DNA from: Pseudomonadota bacterium
GTDB lineage: Bacteria; Pseudomonadota; Gammaproteobacteria; Steroidobacterales; Steroidobacteraceae
DNA: 47,734 nt
Assembly: GCA_021792555.1 (NCBI GenBank)
Contig: JAJYUL010000029.1
Span: forward strand, 1 to 47,734
Direction of reading: 5' to 3'
Position numbers and translations under genes: made by a program. Positions 25,781 to 36,565 of this stretch are shown here, one piece after another; the stretch's first letter is position 1, and each line of letters starts with the position of its first letter. The notes beneath the pieces were generated by a model. It worked only from the letters and a program-made list of their open reading frames with translations, did no database searches and was not told where the DNA came from.

Positions 25781-27202
25781 CTACCAGGTGACCCGGACGT
25801 TCTTGAACTGCCAGGGGTCGGTGGCGTCGATGTCCTCGGGAAACAGCAGCCCGCGCTCGTGCAGGGGCGTCCAGTCCGTGTAGTGGCCGACCACCGGGCC
25901 GAGGTAGGGCCGGCAGATCTCCAGGGCGCGCCGGAAGTCCATCTCCTCGGGCTCGACGATGCCGCGGTTGGGATTTTCCATCGCCCACACCACCCCGGCG
26001 AGCACCGCCACCGTCACCTGCAGGCTCGTGGCGTTGTTCCACGGCGCGAGCCGGCGGGCCTCCTCGATCGACAGCTGCGAGCCGTACCAATAGGCGTTCT
26101 TCTTGTGCCCGGCGAGCAGCACGCCGAGCTCGTCGATCCCGCTGACGATCTCCTCCATCAGCAGCCGCTGGTGTTCCTGCTGCACGTAGTTGCGTCCGGC
26201 GAGCTCGTGCACCGACATCACCGCCGCGTCGCAGGGGTGATACGCGTAGTGCACGGTCGGACGGTACACCACCTGCGAGCCGTCGCGCACCGTGAAGTAA
26301 TCGGCGATCGAGATCGACTCCCCGTGCGTGATGCAGAAGCCGTGGAAATGCCCGGCGCGCGGCGTCCAGGTGCGCACGCGCGTGCCGGCCCCGGGCTGCA
26401 TCAGGTAGATCGCCGCCTGACAGCCGTTCTCGTGCCGTTTGCCGTCGCGGGGGAAATTGCGCTCGTGCGTTCCCCAGCCCATCTCGCTCGGCTGCGAGCC
26501 CTCGCTCACGAAGCCGTCGATCGACCACGTATTGACGAACTCCCCCGGCTGCTTCGGCACGTTCGAGCGCTGCGTGTCGCGCTCGGCGATGTGGATGGTC
26601 TTCACCCCGAGCGCTCGCGCGAGCGCGCCCCACTCGGCGCGCGAGGCGGGCGCGGGCGTCGAGAGGCCGGTGTCGGCCGCGATGGTGAGCAGCGCCTGCT
26701 TGACCAGGTGCGAGACCAGGCCCGGATTGGCGCCATGGGTCAGCAGCGCGGTCGGCGCCCGCTCGTTGCCCTGGCGCAGCGCGAGGGCCTCCTCGCGCAG
26801 CGCGTAGTTGGTGCGCCGGCCGGCCGGCACGGTCGGATCGGTATAGCCGCCGGGCCACGGCTCGATGCACGTATCGATGTACATCGCCCCCTTCTCCCAG
26901 CACAGCTTGACCAGCGCCAGGCTCGAGACGTTCACCGAGACGTTGATGAGGAAATCCCCGCGCCCGAGCAGCGCGCCGAGCACGCGCCGGTAATTCTCGC
27001 GCGTGAGCGCCTCGCGGATGAAGCGCACGCCGTACTGCTCGGCCTCGACTTTGCCCTTGTCTTCGGCAGTCACGATGGTGATGCGCTCGGCGGGTACGCC
27101 GATGTGCCGCAGCAGCAGCGGCAGAACGCCCTGGCCGATGCTGCCGAAGCCGACCAGGACAATGCGACCGGGAAATTCGACGTGGATCTTGTGTTCGCTC
27201 AT
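25781..27202 (-). CDS. hss: Homospermidine synthase
   Basis: An NAD-dependent enzyme that transfers an aminobutyl group to putrescine to make sym-homospermidine. The 473-residue length fits bacterial Hss (about 477). A Rossmann motif VGFGSIGQG (17-25) is followed by INVSVNVSSL, YIDTCIEPWPGGY and THGANPGLVSH, typical of the family, and FHGFCITHGESISI downstream. The ATG at 27202 is chosen over one 9 codons earlier; TATCGT lies 7 nt before it. speA is 1.9 kb away. Deoxyhypusine-synthase-type enzymes have a different fold, so the main alternative is a saccharopine-dehydrogenase-like enzyme such as carboxynorspermidine dehydrogenase, which is shorter. Confidence 0.93.
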   Translation of the reverse strand: MSEHKIHVEFPGRIVLVGFGSIGQGVLPLLLRHIGVPAERITIVTAEDKGKVEAEQYGVRFIREALTRENYRRVLGALLGRGDFLINVSVNVSSLALVKLCWEKGAMYIDTCIEPWPGGYTDPTVPAGRRTNYALREEALALRQGNERAPTALLTHGANPGLVSHLVKQALLTIAADTGLSTPAPASRAEWGALARALGVKTIHIAERDTQRSNVPKQPGEFVNTWSIDGFVSEGSQPSEMGWGTHERNFPRDGKRHENGCQAAIYLMQPGAGTRVRTWTPRAGHFHGFCITHGESISIADYFTVRDGSQVVYRPTVHYAYHPCDAAVMSVHELAGRNYVQQEHQRLLMEEIVSGIDELGVLLAGHKKNAYWYGSQLSIEEARRLAPWNNATSLQVTVAVLAGVVWAMENPNRGIVEPEEMDFRRALEICRPYLGPVVGHYTDWTPLHERGLLFPEDIDATDPWQFKNVRVTW

Positions 27203-27215
27203 CTCACTCACGATA
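27203..27215 (-). promoter_or_regulatory. TATCGT seven bases before the hss start
   Basis: On the minus strand TATCGT (27215-27210) precedes seven bases and the ATG. A GAG just before the ATG is too close for a standard ribosome binding site. Confidence 0.35.
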
Positions 27216-27321
27216 AAGGGAAAAAACACTGGCCCGTGCGGCGGGCGGCGGGCACGCAGCCCGCCCCCGCGCCGCCGCCGCGGAGGGTATCAAACCGCGG
27301 CGGTCAACGAAATGCCGTGTT

Positions 27322-27987
27322 TCAGGCCTCGCGCCAGTGCGGCGGATACGTGCGCTCGTAGCCCGGCAGCGCCTCGATGCGCGCGAGCCAGCGGCCGAGG
27401 GCAGGATAGTTGACCTCCACGGGCATGAAGCGCGCGGCGAGCTCGCGTGCCACGGGGCGCTCGAGGGCGCGCTTGAGCAGCTGAATGCCCGGGAAAATCA
27501 CCATGTCGAGCGCCGAGAAGCGCTCCCCGACCACCCAGTCCGACTTCGACAGCCGTCCCTCGATGGTGCGCGCCTCGCTCGCCACGGCGTGCATGGCCTG
27601 CGTGATCTCATCGCTGCGCAGATCGACGCCGCCGGAGAACACCGCGCGCGTGATGGTGCGCAGATGCGGCTCGATGTAGGCCTGGTACTCGCAGATGACC
27701 CGCATGATGGTGCCGGCCTCCTCGGCGCTCGTGCCGAAGATCGGCGGCGCGGGGTACTTCAGGTCCAGGTAATAGAGGATCGCAAGCGACTCGAAGCACA
27801 CGTACTCCCCGTCCTTGAGCACCGGCACGCGCCCGCGCGGATTCATCTGCAGCATGTGCGGGGACTTGTGCTCCTGCTTGGAGAACTGCAGCAGGTGCGC
27901 CGTGTACGGCAGGCGCTTGTGTTCGAGCGCGAGCAGCACCCGCCAGGCGTAGGGACTGCCGCTGCCCCAGTAAACCTCGATCGCCAT
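27322..27987 (-). CDS. Glutathione S-transferase family protein
   Basis: A 221-residue GST with a thioredoxin-like N-terminal domain (YWGSGSPYAWRV near 6-17, GRVPVL near 52-57, ESLAILYYL near 66-74) and a helical C-terminal domain. The catalytic residue is probably Ser10 or Ser8-Pro in the GSGSPY loop. The substrate is unknown. GGGGGG just upstream gives a ribosome binding site; TACAAT about 30 nt upstream could be the -10. It is downstream of no other gene on its strand and is divergent from the sulfurtransferase. Confidence 0.9.
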   Translation of the reverse strand: MAIEVYWGSGSPYAWRVLLALEHKRLPYTAHLLQFSKQEHKSPHMLQMNPRGRVPVLKDGEYVCFESLAILYYLDLKYPAPPIFGTSAEEAGTIMRVICEYQAYIEPHLRTITRAVFSGGVDLRSDEITQAMHAVASEARTIEGRLSKSDWVVGERFSALDMVIFPGIQLLKRALERPVARELAARFMPVEVNYPALGRWLARIEALPGYERTYPPHWREA

Positions 27988-28142
27988 CCGCCCCCCATTT
28001 GGTATGCCGTGCAATTGTACCGAGTTCGCGGCCGAAGCGATCGGTGCCACGCCGCCGCCCGCGCCGGTTCGCCTGCGGCGCCCGCACTGCCTAGAATGTG
28101 CCACCCACCGGCGGCGGGCGCCGCCGCAACCACGGAACGCAC

Positions 28143-29003
28143 ATGTTCGACACGCTCATCAGCGCCCGAGAGCTCGCGCAACGGCTCGGCGATCCCGCGC
28201 TCGTCGTGCTCGATTGCCGCTTCGACCTGGCGCGCCCCGAGTGGGGGGCCGAGGCGTACGCCGCCGGCCGCATCCCGCACGCGCGCTACGCGCACCTCGA
28301 CCGCGATCTGTCCTCGCCGGTGTCGGCCACGAGCGGGCGGCACCCCCTGCCGGAGCCGGTGGCGCTCGGTGCGCGCTTCGGGGCATGGGGCATCGGCCCC
28401 GACACCCAGGTGGTGGCCTATGACCAGGGGCCCGGCGCGTTCGCCGCGCGCCTGTGGTGGCTGCTGCGCTGGCTGGGACACACCGCCGTGGCGGTGCTCG
28501 ACGGGGGGCTGGCGGCCTGGCAGGCCGCAGGCTTTGCGCTCGAGACCGCCGCGGCCGCAGCCCCGAGTGCGCGCCACTTCGCCGGCCGGCCCGATGCGCG
28601 CCTGCTCGCCGACACGCCGGAAATCGAGCGGGCGCTCAGAGCGGGCGCGCTCGAGCGCGGCGAGTATCCGCTGATCGATGCGCGCGGGGCGGACCGCTTC
28701 GCCGGGCAGAACGAAACGCTCGACCCCGTCGCCGGCCACATCCCCGGCGCGCTCAATCACCCCTTCACCGACAACCTCGCCGACGGGCGCTTCCTCGACG
28801 CCGCGACGCTGCGCGCGCGCTTTCTGCGCACGTTGGGCGGCCGCCCCGCCGAGCGGGCCGTGTGCATGTGCGGCTCGGGCGTGACCGCCTGTCACAACCT
28901 GCTCGCGCTCGAGATCGCCGGGCTCGGCGGCGCGCGCCTCTATGCGGGCTCCTGGAGCGAGTGGATCGTCGATCCGGCCCGGCCCGTCTCGCGCGGCCCG
29001 TAG
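28143..29003 (+). CDS. sseA: 3-mercaptopyruvate/thiosulfate sulfurtransferase
   Basis: A 286-residue tandem-rhodanese enzyme. The C-terminal active-site loop is CGSGVTA with Cys243, the form typical of 3-mercaptopyruvate sulfurtransferase; true thiosulfate rhodaneses use CRKGVTA. The N-terminal domain keeps VVLDCRFDL and AAGRIPHARY. TAGAAT at 28092-28097 is a likely -10, giving a leader of about 40 nt. The symbol is by analogy to E. coli. Confidence 0.9.
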   Translation: MFDTLISARELAQRLGDPALVVLDCRFDLARPEWGAEAYAAGRIPHARYAHLDRDLSSPVSATSGRHPLPEPVALGARFGAWGIGPDTQVVAYDQGPGAFAARLWWLLRWLGHTAVAVLDGGLAAWQAAGFALETAAAAAPSARHFAGRPDARLLADTPEIERALRAGALERGEYPLIDARGADRFAGQNETLDPVAGHIPGALNHPFTDNLADGRFLDAATLRARFLRTLGGRPAERAVCMCGSGVTACHNLLALEIAGLGGARLYAGSWSEWIVDPARPVSRGP

Positions 29004-29107
29004 CGCGGGCGCGGCGGAAAAATTTGCCCGCAGGACTTTCACTGCGGCGCCATTTTGATATCGTGCGCGGCGAACGCACTCCTGCGCGTCGTACGGAAAT
29101 CACCGAC

Positions 29108-31081
<1,974 letters not shown>

Positions 31082-31403
31082 ATGTTGCGCCCCTGCCACA
31101 GACACCGCGAGGCCGGGTCCCGGCCGATCTGCGGGCTGTTTGCGTCCCGCAAAGGCCGGGAGTAGCATCAGGCCGTACCCAGTCCGCAGTGGATTGATCA
31201 CGTTTGAGTTTCCGGCTCCTTCGATCCGCTCCTTCTTGCGCATCCTCCGTGCATGAACTTGGTGCAGGTTGCTGGGCCGCAGACGCCGCGCGCCGAACAA
31301 ACCCAACCGTGACCGTCCAATCCCTGTCCCTCCCGATCGATTCTGCGACACCCGCGGCCGGCGCGTGCGGCCCGCGGCTCGCGCTGCCAAGAGAGATCTC
31401 CGG
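31082..31403 (+). other. 320-bp region, probably the leader of the RRM gene
   Basis: No coding frame with recognisable content. The stretch is less GC-extreme than its surroundings in 31185-31260. Genes for single-RRM proteins often have long regulatory leaders, and this could be one; no conserved structure is identified by eye. Confidence 0.4.
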
Positions 31404-31685
31404 ATGACGACGATTTACGTAGGCAATCTGCCATTCAACGCCACCGAGCAGGATGTGAAAACGCTCTTCGAGCGTCACGGCAAGGTGGACTCCGTTAAGT
31501 TGATCAATGACCGGGAAACCGGCAAGCCGCGCGGCTTCGGCTTCGTGGAAATGGCACCGGGCGAGGCTCAGGGGGCGATCCAGGCGCTGAATGGCTTCCA
31601 ATTGAACGGCCGCGCGCTGCGGGTCAACGAGGCGCAGGAGCGCGCCCCGCGTCCCCGCTCCGGCGGCGGTCCGTACCGCCGCTGA
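31404..31685 (+). CDS. Single-RRM RNA-binding protein
   Basis: A 93-residue protein made of one RRM: RNP2 IYVGNL (4-9) and RNP1 RGFGFVEM (43-50), plus a short Arg/Pro/Gly tail. Such proteins bind single-stranded RNA and in cyanobacteria and some proteobacteria respond to cold. The start is preceded by AGAGAG about 11 nt away. The upstream in-frame extension is rejected as low-complexity. A T-rich terminator lies 140 bp downstream. Confidence 0.93.
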   Translation: MTTIYVGNLPFNATEQDVKTLFERHGKVDSVKLINDRETGKPRGFGFVEMAPGEAQGAIQALNGFQLNGRALRVNEAQERAPRPRSGGGPYRR

Positions 31686-31827
31686 AGGCCGCCCGCGCGG
31701 CCGCCCGCGCGTCGGAGACGGCCGCCGCAGGCCCGCCGGGCCTACGACCGGCGCACCCCACGGGGTGCGTCCAGCGTTCTGTTTTTTCCTGCAGGGCGCT
31801 CGGTGCCACCGGTGATGTGCTGAATAG

Positions 31828-31857
31828 CCCCGCTTGCGATCAAGCGGGGTTTTTTTT
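31828..31857 (+). terminator. Rho-independent terminator after the RRM gene
   Basis: A 9-bp stem CCCCGCTTG/CAAGCGGGG (31828-31836 and 31841-31849) with a CGAT loop is followed by eight T residues. It is the clearest intrinsic terminator in the window. Confidence 0.92.
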
Positions 31858-31876
31858 GGCCGCGCACCCGTCCACA

Positions 31877-32725
31877 ATGGCAGCCCTCATGCGAGCGCTT
31901 CCGAAAGCGGCATCCGCCGCCGCGACCGCCCTGACCGCCCTGGCCCTGCTGGCCGGGTGCGCCACTACGAGCGGGCGCCATTCCACAGCCGTCGCGCTGG
32001 ACGCCATCCTCGCCGGGCCGCGGCCGGCGGCGGACCGGCTCTGTGACCGCGAGCGCCATCCGGTGCAGACCCTGCTGTTCTTCGGTCTGCGCCCCGATAC
32101 GCGGGTGCTTCAGGTCTGGCCCCGAACCGGCTACTACACGCGCATCATCGCCCCGCTGGTGCGCCGCCGCGGGCGCTTCTACGCCGCGCTGATCGATCCG
32201 GGCCACAGCGCCTTCCTCGCGGCGCGCAATGCGCGTTATCGCCGCATGCTCTCCGCCGAGCCGCATCTGTATGACCGCGTGCGCGTCGTGCGGTTCCCGC
32301 TCAACGGCGCCGACACCGTGCGGCCCGGCTCGGTGGGCCTGGTGCTCACATTCGGCGATCTGCACCAGTGGATGGCCCGCGGGGACGCCGAGAACGCCCT
32401 GCGGACGATTTACCGGGCGCTCGCGCCGGGCGGAGTGCTCGGCGTGGTCGACAATCGCGCCGCACCATCCGCGCCGCTCGACCCGCAGGCGCGCAACGGC
32501 TACGTGCGCCAGTCCTATGCGATCAGACTCATCGAGTCGGCCGGCTTCCGGCTGGTCGCCACCTCCGAGGTCAACGCCAACCCGCGCGATACGAAGGAGT
32601 ATCCCGCAGGCGCCTGGACGCTGCCCCCGGCGTACCGGCTCGGCAAACTGCACCGCGAGCACTATGCGGAGATCGGCGAGCCGGACCGCTTCACGCTGAA
32701 GTTCGTCAAGCAGAGCCGCCCCTAA
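31877..32725 (+). CDS. Lipoprotein with a methyltransferase-like fold (COG4798 type)
   Basis: A 282-residue predicted lipoprotein: the signal peptide ends in LLAGC (lipobox, Cys28). The mature part resembles COG4798 predicted methyltransferases: VLQVWPRTGYYTRIIAPL corresponds to their WPGGGWYTEILAP motif I, and a later strand contains LAPGGVLGVVDNRA. The glycine-rich loop has lost two glycines (WPRTG for WPGGG), and the protein would act outside the cytoplasm where S-adenosylmethionine is not expected. Real methyl transfer is therefore doubtful. The ATG at 31889 is an alternative start. It follows the terminator by 20 bp. Confidence 0.78.
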   Translation: MAALMRALPKAASAAATALTALALLAGCATTSGRHSTAVALDAILAGPRPAADRLCDRERHPVQTLLFFGLRPDTRVLQVWPRTGYYTRIIAPLVRRRGRFYAALIDPGHSAFLAARNARYRRMLSAEPHLYDRVRVVRFPLNGADTVRPGSVGLVLTFGDLHQWMARGDAENALRTIYRALAPGGVLGVVDNRAAPSAPLDPQARNGYVRQSYAIRLIESAGFRLVATSEVNANPRDTKEYPAGAWTLPPAYRLGKLHREHYAEIGEPDRFTLKFVKQSRP

Positions 32726-32744
32726 GCGGCCCGCGCCGCCGCGT

Positions 32745-34808
32745 CTACCACATCTCGCGCAGGCGCGCGCCCGCATCGAGCGCCGGTTCGAGCGTGGCTG
32801 CCGCCGCACCGCCCTCCGGCGCACCCACCGCGGGCGTGCCGGCCGCGAGGCGCTCCAGCACCGGCGCCGTGAGAAACCGGCTGCGTCCCCCGTAGACGTG
32901 CGCGTCGCCGTGGCGATGCTGACCCGTCACGTAGAACTTCAGCGGCGCGAACAACAGCAGGTCGTTGCGCGCCCGTGTCAGGGCGACGTAGAAGAGCCGC
33001 CGCTCTTCCTCCAGGAGCGCGGTGCTGCCGGCGGCGAACTCCGACGGGAAGCTGCCGTCGACGACGTTCAGCAGATACACCGTGTCCCATTCCATGCCCT
33101 TGGCGGAATGCACGGTCGAGAGCACCAGATAGTCCTCGTCGAGCGCCGGCGGACCGGCCAGATCGGAAGCGGCCGACGGCGGGTCGAGCGCCAGCTCGGT
33201 GAGAAACCGCTCGCGCGAGGCGTACTGCGCCGAGAGGATCTCGAGCTGCTCCAGATCACCGCTGCGGGTGTGCACCTGCTCGTAGAGGCGCTCGAGGTGC
33301 GGCTGGTACCACTGGCGCGAGCGCTGCACCTGTCCCGCCCACGGGCGGCGCGGATCGGCAAGCTCGAGCAGCACCTCGAGCAGCCCCGGCCAGTGCTCGG
33401 CCGCGCCCGCGGGCGGCGTGAAATCCGCGAGCGCCCCGAGCGCACCGCCGGCGCGCTCGAGGTGATCGAGCGCGCGGCGGGCATTGACCGGCCCCATGCC
33501 GGGAAGCAGCTGCAGCGTGCGAAAACCCGCGAGCGCGTTGCGGGGATTGTCGGCCCAGCGCAGCACAGCGAGCAGATCCTTCACGTGGCCCGCTTCGAGA
33601 AAGCGCAGACCGCCGTATTTGACGTACGGAATGCCCCGCCGGCTCAGCTCGATCTCGAGCACGTCGCTGTGGCTGGAGGAGCGGAACAGCACCCCCTGGC
33701 GCTTCAAGGGCACGTTCGCCTCGCGGCGCTTGAGCACTTCGGCGCACACGCACTCGGCCTGCTGACGCAGATCGGCCACGGTGATGAGCTCGGGGCGCGC
33801 GCCCGCGCCGCGCTCGGCCCTGAGGTCCTTGCGGAACTGGCGCGGCGCCTCGGCCATCACGGCGTTGGCGAGATCGAGGATCGGCTGGGTGGAGCGGTAA
33901 TTGCGCTCGAGCGTGATCACCTGCGCGTGCGGCGTGAAGCGCTGCGGAAACGCCAGGATGTTCTCCACCGAGGCGGCGCGGAACGAGTAGATCGCCTGCG
34001 CATCATCGCCCACGACCGCAACGCCCGCGCCGTCTGGCTTGAGCGCCTGCAGAATGTCGGCCTGCAGCGTGTTGGTGTCCTGGTATTCATCGACCAGCAC
34101 GTGGTCGAACTGCCCGCCGACGAGCGAGGCGAGGCGCGCATCGCTCATCATGACGTGCCAGTAGAGCAGCAGATCGTCGTAATCGAGGAGGCTGTCGCGC
34201 TGCTTGCGCTCGAGGTAGGCGCGGTACAGCCGCGTCAGCTCCTCTTCCCAGCGCGCGCACCAGGGAAACTGCTCCTCGAGCGTCGCGCGCAGCGGCCGCC
34301 GGGTGTTGACCCGGTGGGAATAGATCTGCAGACAGGTGTCCTTGCGCGGGAAACGCTGCTCCTTCTGCGCGAAGCCGAGCTCCTGGCGCAGCGCATCGAG
34401 CAGGTCCGCCGCATCGCCGCGATCGAGCACGGTGAACTGTGGATCGAGCCGCAGCGCGGCCGCGTAATGGCGCAGCAGCCGGTTGCCGACCGAATGGAAC
34501 GTGCCGCTCCAGCTGAGCCGCTCGAGAACGGGCCCGCCCGAGGCGGCGCGCACGATGTCGGCGGCTCGGCGGCGCATCTCGGCGGCGGCGCGCCGCGTGA
34601 ACGTCAGCATCAGGATGCGGGCCGGGTCGACGCCGTTCAGGATCAGATGCGCCACCCGGTGCGCCAGCGTGTTGGTTTTGCCGGTGCCCGCCCCCGCGAC
34701 GATCAGCAACGGACCTGAGCGCACTCCCCGGCCGGGCACAGGCTCGCCGAAGGACGCCGCCCGGCGCTGCGGCTCGTTGAGCCGGGCAAGATGGGACACG
34801 CTCGACAT
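32745..34808 (-). CDS. UvrD/Rep-family DNA helicase
   Basis: A superfamily 1A 3'-to-5' helicase, 687 residues. Motifs in order: Q motif near 11-15, Walker A AGAGTGKT (38-45), VDEYQDTN, GDDAQAIYSFRAA, HSAKGMEWD and YVALTRARNDLLL. It is shorter than UvrD (720) and its C-terminal tail is Ala-rich, so it may be a UvrD/PcrA-like accessory rather than UvrD itself. TATAGT lies 11 nt before the ATG. The upstream gene ends before a strong hairpin, so the helicase has its own promoter. Confidence 0.92.
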   Translation of the reverse strand: MSSVSHLARLNEPQRRAASFGEPVPGRGVRSGPLLIVAGAGTGKTNTLAHRVAHLILNGVDPARILMLTFTRRAAAEMRRRAADIVRAASGGPVLERLSWSGTFHSVGNRLLRHYAAALRLDPQFTVLDRGDAADLLDALRQELGFAQKEQRFPRKDTCLQIYSHRVNTRRPLRATLEEQFPWCARWEEELTRLYRAYLERKQRDSLLDYDDLLLYWHVMMSDARLASLVGGQFDHVLVDEYQDTNTLQADILQALKPDGAGVAVVGDDAQAIYSFRAASVENILAFPQRFTPHAQVITLERNYRSTQPILDLANAVMAEAPRQFRKDLRAERGAGARPELITVADLRQQAECVCAEVLKRREANVPLKRQGVLFRSSSHSDVLEIELSRRGIPYVKYGGLRFLEAGHVKDLLAVLRWADNPRNALAGFRTLQLLPGMGPVNARRALDHLERAGGALGALADFTPPAGAAEHWPGLLEVLLELADPRRPWAGQVQRSRQWYQPHLERLYEQVHTRSGDLEQLEILSAQYASRERFLTELALDPPSAASDLAGPPALDEDYLVLSTVHSAKGMEWDTVYLLNVVDGSFPSEFAAGSTALLEEERRLFYVALTRARNDLLLFAPLKFYVTGQHRHGDAHVYGGRSRFLTAPVLERLAAGTPAVGAPEGGAAAATLEPALDAGARLREMW

Positions 34809-34819
34809 GACTGGCGGGG

Positions 34820-34825
34820 ACTATA
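34820..34825 (-). promoter_or_regulatory. TATAGT -10 element of the helicase gene
   Basis: On the minus strand TATAGT is 11 nt before the ATG. Transcription would start about four bases before the start codon, giving a very short leader. Confidence 0.4.
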
Positions 34826-34834
34826 CGGAATCGG

Positions 34835-34867
34835 CCGCAGCGCCGCCACGCGGCGGCGGCGCTGCGG
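34835..34867 (-). terminator. 13-bp GC hairpin after the sulfotransferase-like gene
   Basis: The arms 34835-34847 and 34855-34867 are exactly complementary around a 7-nt loop. It lies between the stop of the sulfotransferase-like gene and the helicase promoter. There is no T tract. Confidence 0.5.
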
Positions 34868-34915
34868 CGCCATACAGCGCGGCGGGGCAGCGAGCGCTGG
34901 ATGGCGCCGCGCGCT

Positions 34916-35905
34916 TCAGGCCTCGGCCCGTGCCGCCCCCGGATCGACGTCGCAGGCGAGCACGCGTTGGCGGATGTCCGCTTCCGCTGCATCGAAATCT
35001 ACCTCGGCGTCCGTGATCTCGTGGCGCGGCAGGTGGCAGTCGCCGAAGTCCACAGCCAGTCCGGTCGCCGCGAGGATCTGGGCATGGACGCCGGCGCGGT
35101 ACGCCTCGGATGCCGAGAGCCGATCCACATCGAGCGACAGATCGGCCGCCTGCGCCGCCGCCGCCTGCGAGAGCAGCTGAACGGCAAGGAACACCCGGTA
35201 GGACAGCGCATCGCCGCTCGCACCCATCCTCGAGCGCAGCGCTTCGATCTGCCGGCGCACGTCCCACGCCCGCCACGGCGGCCGCGGCACACCGAGGCTG
35301 GCGGCGAGCCGCCCCGCGGGCGAATCCGCCGGCGCGAGCGCCAAGATCAGAAAGTGACACACCTCGAAATACGACAGCGGCTCCCCGCCGCGGTAGCTGC
35401 GGCAGGAGAGCCATTGCTGGCGCGCGTCGCGCCGCAGCACGATGTGATAGCCCCCGAGCGCCGACCTCATCGCCGCGGCGCGCCCCAGCGAGCGCGAAAA
35501 CCCGAGGACCGCCACCGTTTCGCGCCGGCGGGCGTGCTCGATCAGGCGCCGCAGGTACGCGGCCTCGCGGCAGGCTTCGCCGCGCGGGAAATACCCCGCG
35601 AGCGCGAAGGACGGGCGGTACCCGGGCACGCCGCGCAGCACGGGCCGCAGCAGCGGCCGGTACTCCGTCCGGTACGGCGCGCCGAGCGCCGGGTGACGGG
35701 AGCGCCAGTCCCGCTTGCCGTCACGGTCGATGCGCCTGGAGGACAGCGCCGAGAGGTTCTCAGCGAATGGCTCATAGAAGCACGTGGTGCGCTGCAGCGC
35801 CCGGAAGCGGCTCCAGACGTACGTGCTGGCGCACCGCCAGCCGGCGTGCAGGAATACGACATTTTGTGGGGCGAAGGCCGCGCGCGGCGCACTGAACTCG
35901 GTCAC
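34916..35905 (-). CDS. Sulfotransferase-like protein of unknown function
   Basis: A 329-residue protein starting at a GTG that lies 6 nt after CATAAT. The N-terminal VVFLHAGWRCASTYVWSRFR has the layout of a PAPS-binding 5' loop of sulfotransferases (strand, then H-x-GxxxxST-x-W). A second strand near residue 130-150 (VAVLGFSRSLGRAAAMR) could form the 3'-phosphate site. The rest is not recognised. Substrate and true activity are unknown. It is divergent from the Nudix gene, with 77 bp between starts. Confidence 0.7.
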   Translation of the reverse strand: MTEFSAPRAAFAPQNVVFLHAGWRCASTYVWSRFRALQRTTCFYEPFAENLSALSSRRIDRDGKRDWRSRHPALGAPYRTEYRPLLRPVLRGVPGYRPSFALAGYFPRGEACREAAYLRRLIEHARRRETVAVLGFSRSLGRAAAMRSALGGYHIVLRRDARQQWLSCRSYRGGEPLSYFEVCHFLILALAPADSPAGRLAASLGVPRPPWRAWDVRRQIEALRSRMGASGDALSYRVFLAVQLLSQAAAAQAADLSLDVDRLSASEAYRAGVHAQILAATGLAVDFGDCHLPRHEITDAEVDFDAAEADIRQRVLACDVDPGAARAEA

Positions 35906-35982
35906 GCGGGGATTATGGCACGAGCCGCTGTGACAAACTGTAAGCGCTCGCCCGCATCGGTTCACGATGCTACGCTCGGGCC
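35906..35982. promoter_or_regulatory. Back-to-back leaderless promoters, sulfotransferase-like and Nudix genes
   Basis: On the minus strand TGC-CATAAT (extended -10; hexamer 35917-35912) is 6 nt before GTG. On the plus strand TGC-TACGCT (hexamer 35971-35976) is 6 nt before the Nudix ATG. Both lack a Shine-Dalgarno. The space between holds AT-richer DNA where a regulator could bind. Confidence 0.5.
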
Positions 35983-36531
35983 ATGCAATCCCCGAAGCAG
36001 ACGGTGCATTACCGCGGCCGAATCATCTCGGTCACCACCGATGAGGTGCGCCTGCCGAACGGGCACCAGGCGACTCTCGAGGTCGTGCACCACCCCGGCG
36101 GTGCCGTGGCGGTTGCGGTCGATGCCGCGCAGCGCGTGTGTCTGCTGCGCCAGTACCGCTACGTGGCGGGCGGCTGGCTGTGGGAGCTGCCGGCCGGCAA
36201 GCTCGAGCCGGCCGAGCCGCCGCTGCTCACCGCGCAGCGGGAACTCACCGAGGAGGCCGGCGTGCGCGCCGCGCGCTGGCAGAGCCTCGGCGCGTACCTG
36301 AGCTCCCCCGGCGTGTTCAGCGAAGTGCTGCACCTGTTTCTCGCCACGGACCTCGAGCCGGCGAGCGCCGCGCACGAGCCCTCCGAGGTGATCGAGGTGC
36401 ACTGGATCGCCTTCGAGGAAGCCTGCGGCTGGGCCGAGCGCGGGGAAATCCGCGACGGGAAAACCGCGCTCGGGCTGCTGCGCGCGCGCTACGCGCTCGC
36501 GGCGGATGGAGCGAGCGGCCCGCCGCGCTGA
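35983..36531 (+). CDS. Nudix hydrolase, ADP-ribose pyrophosphatase type
   Basis: A 182-residue protein. The Nudix box GX5EX7REUXEEXGU is complete: it runs from G72 to V94 (RELTEEAGV at its end). The N-terminal YRGRIISV and VVHHPGGAVAV, LLRQYRY segments resemble NudF/NudE-type ADP-sugar pyrophosphatases that split ADP-ribose to AMP and ribose 5-phosphate. The ATG is 6 nt after an extended -10, so the message is probably leaderless. Confidence 0.9.
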   Translation: MQSPKQTVHYRGRIISVTTDEVRLPNGHQATLEVVHHPGGAVAVAVDAAQRVCLLRQYRYVAGGWLWELPAGKLEPAEPPLLTAQRELTEEAGVRAARWQSLGAYLSSPGVFSEVLHLFLATDLEPASAAHEPSEVIEVHWIAFEEACGWAERGEIRDGKTALGLLRARYALAADGASGPPR

Positions 36532-36565
36532 TCCTCAGCGAGTCTGCCGGCCGCGGCAGCGTCCA

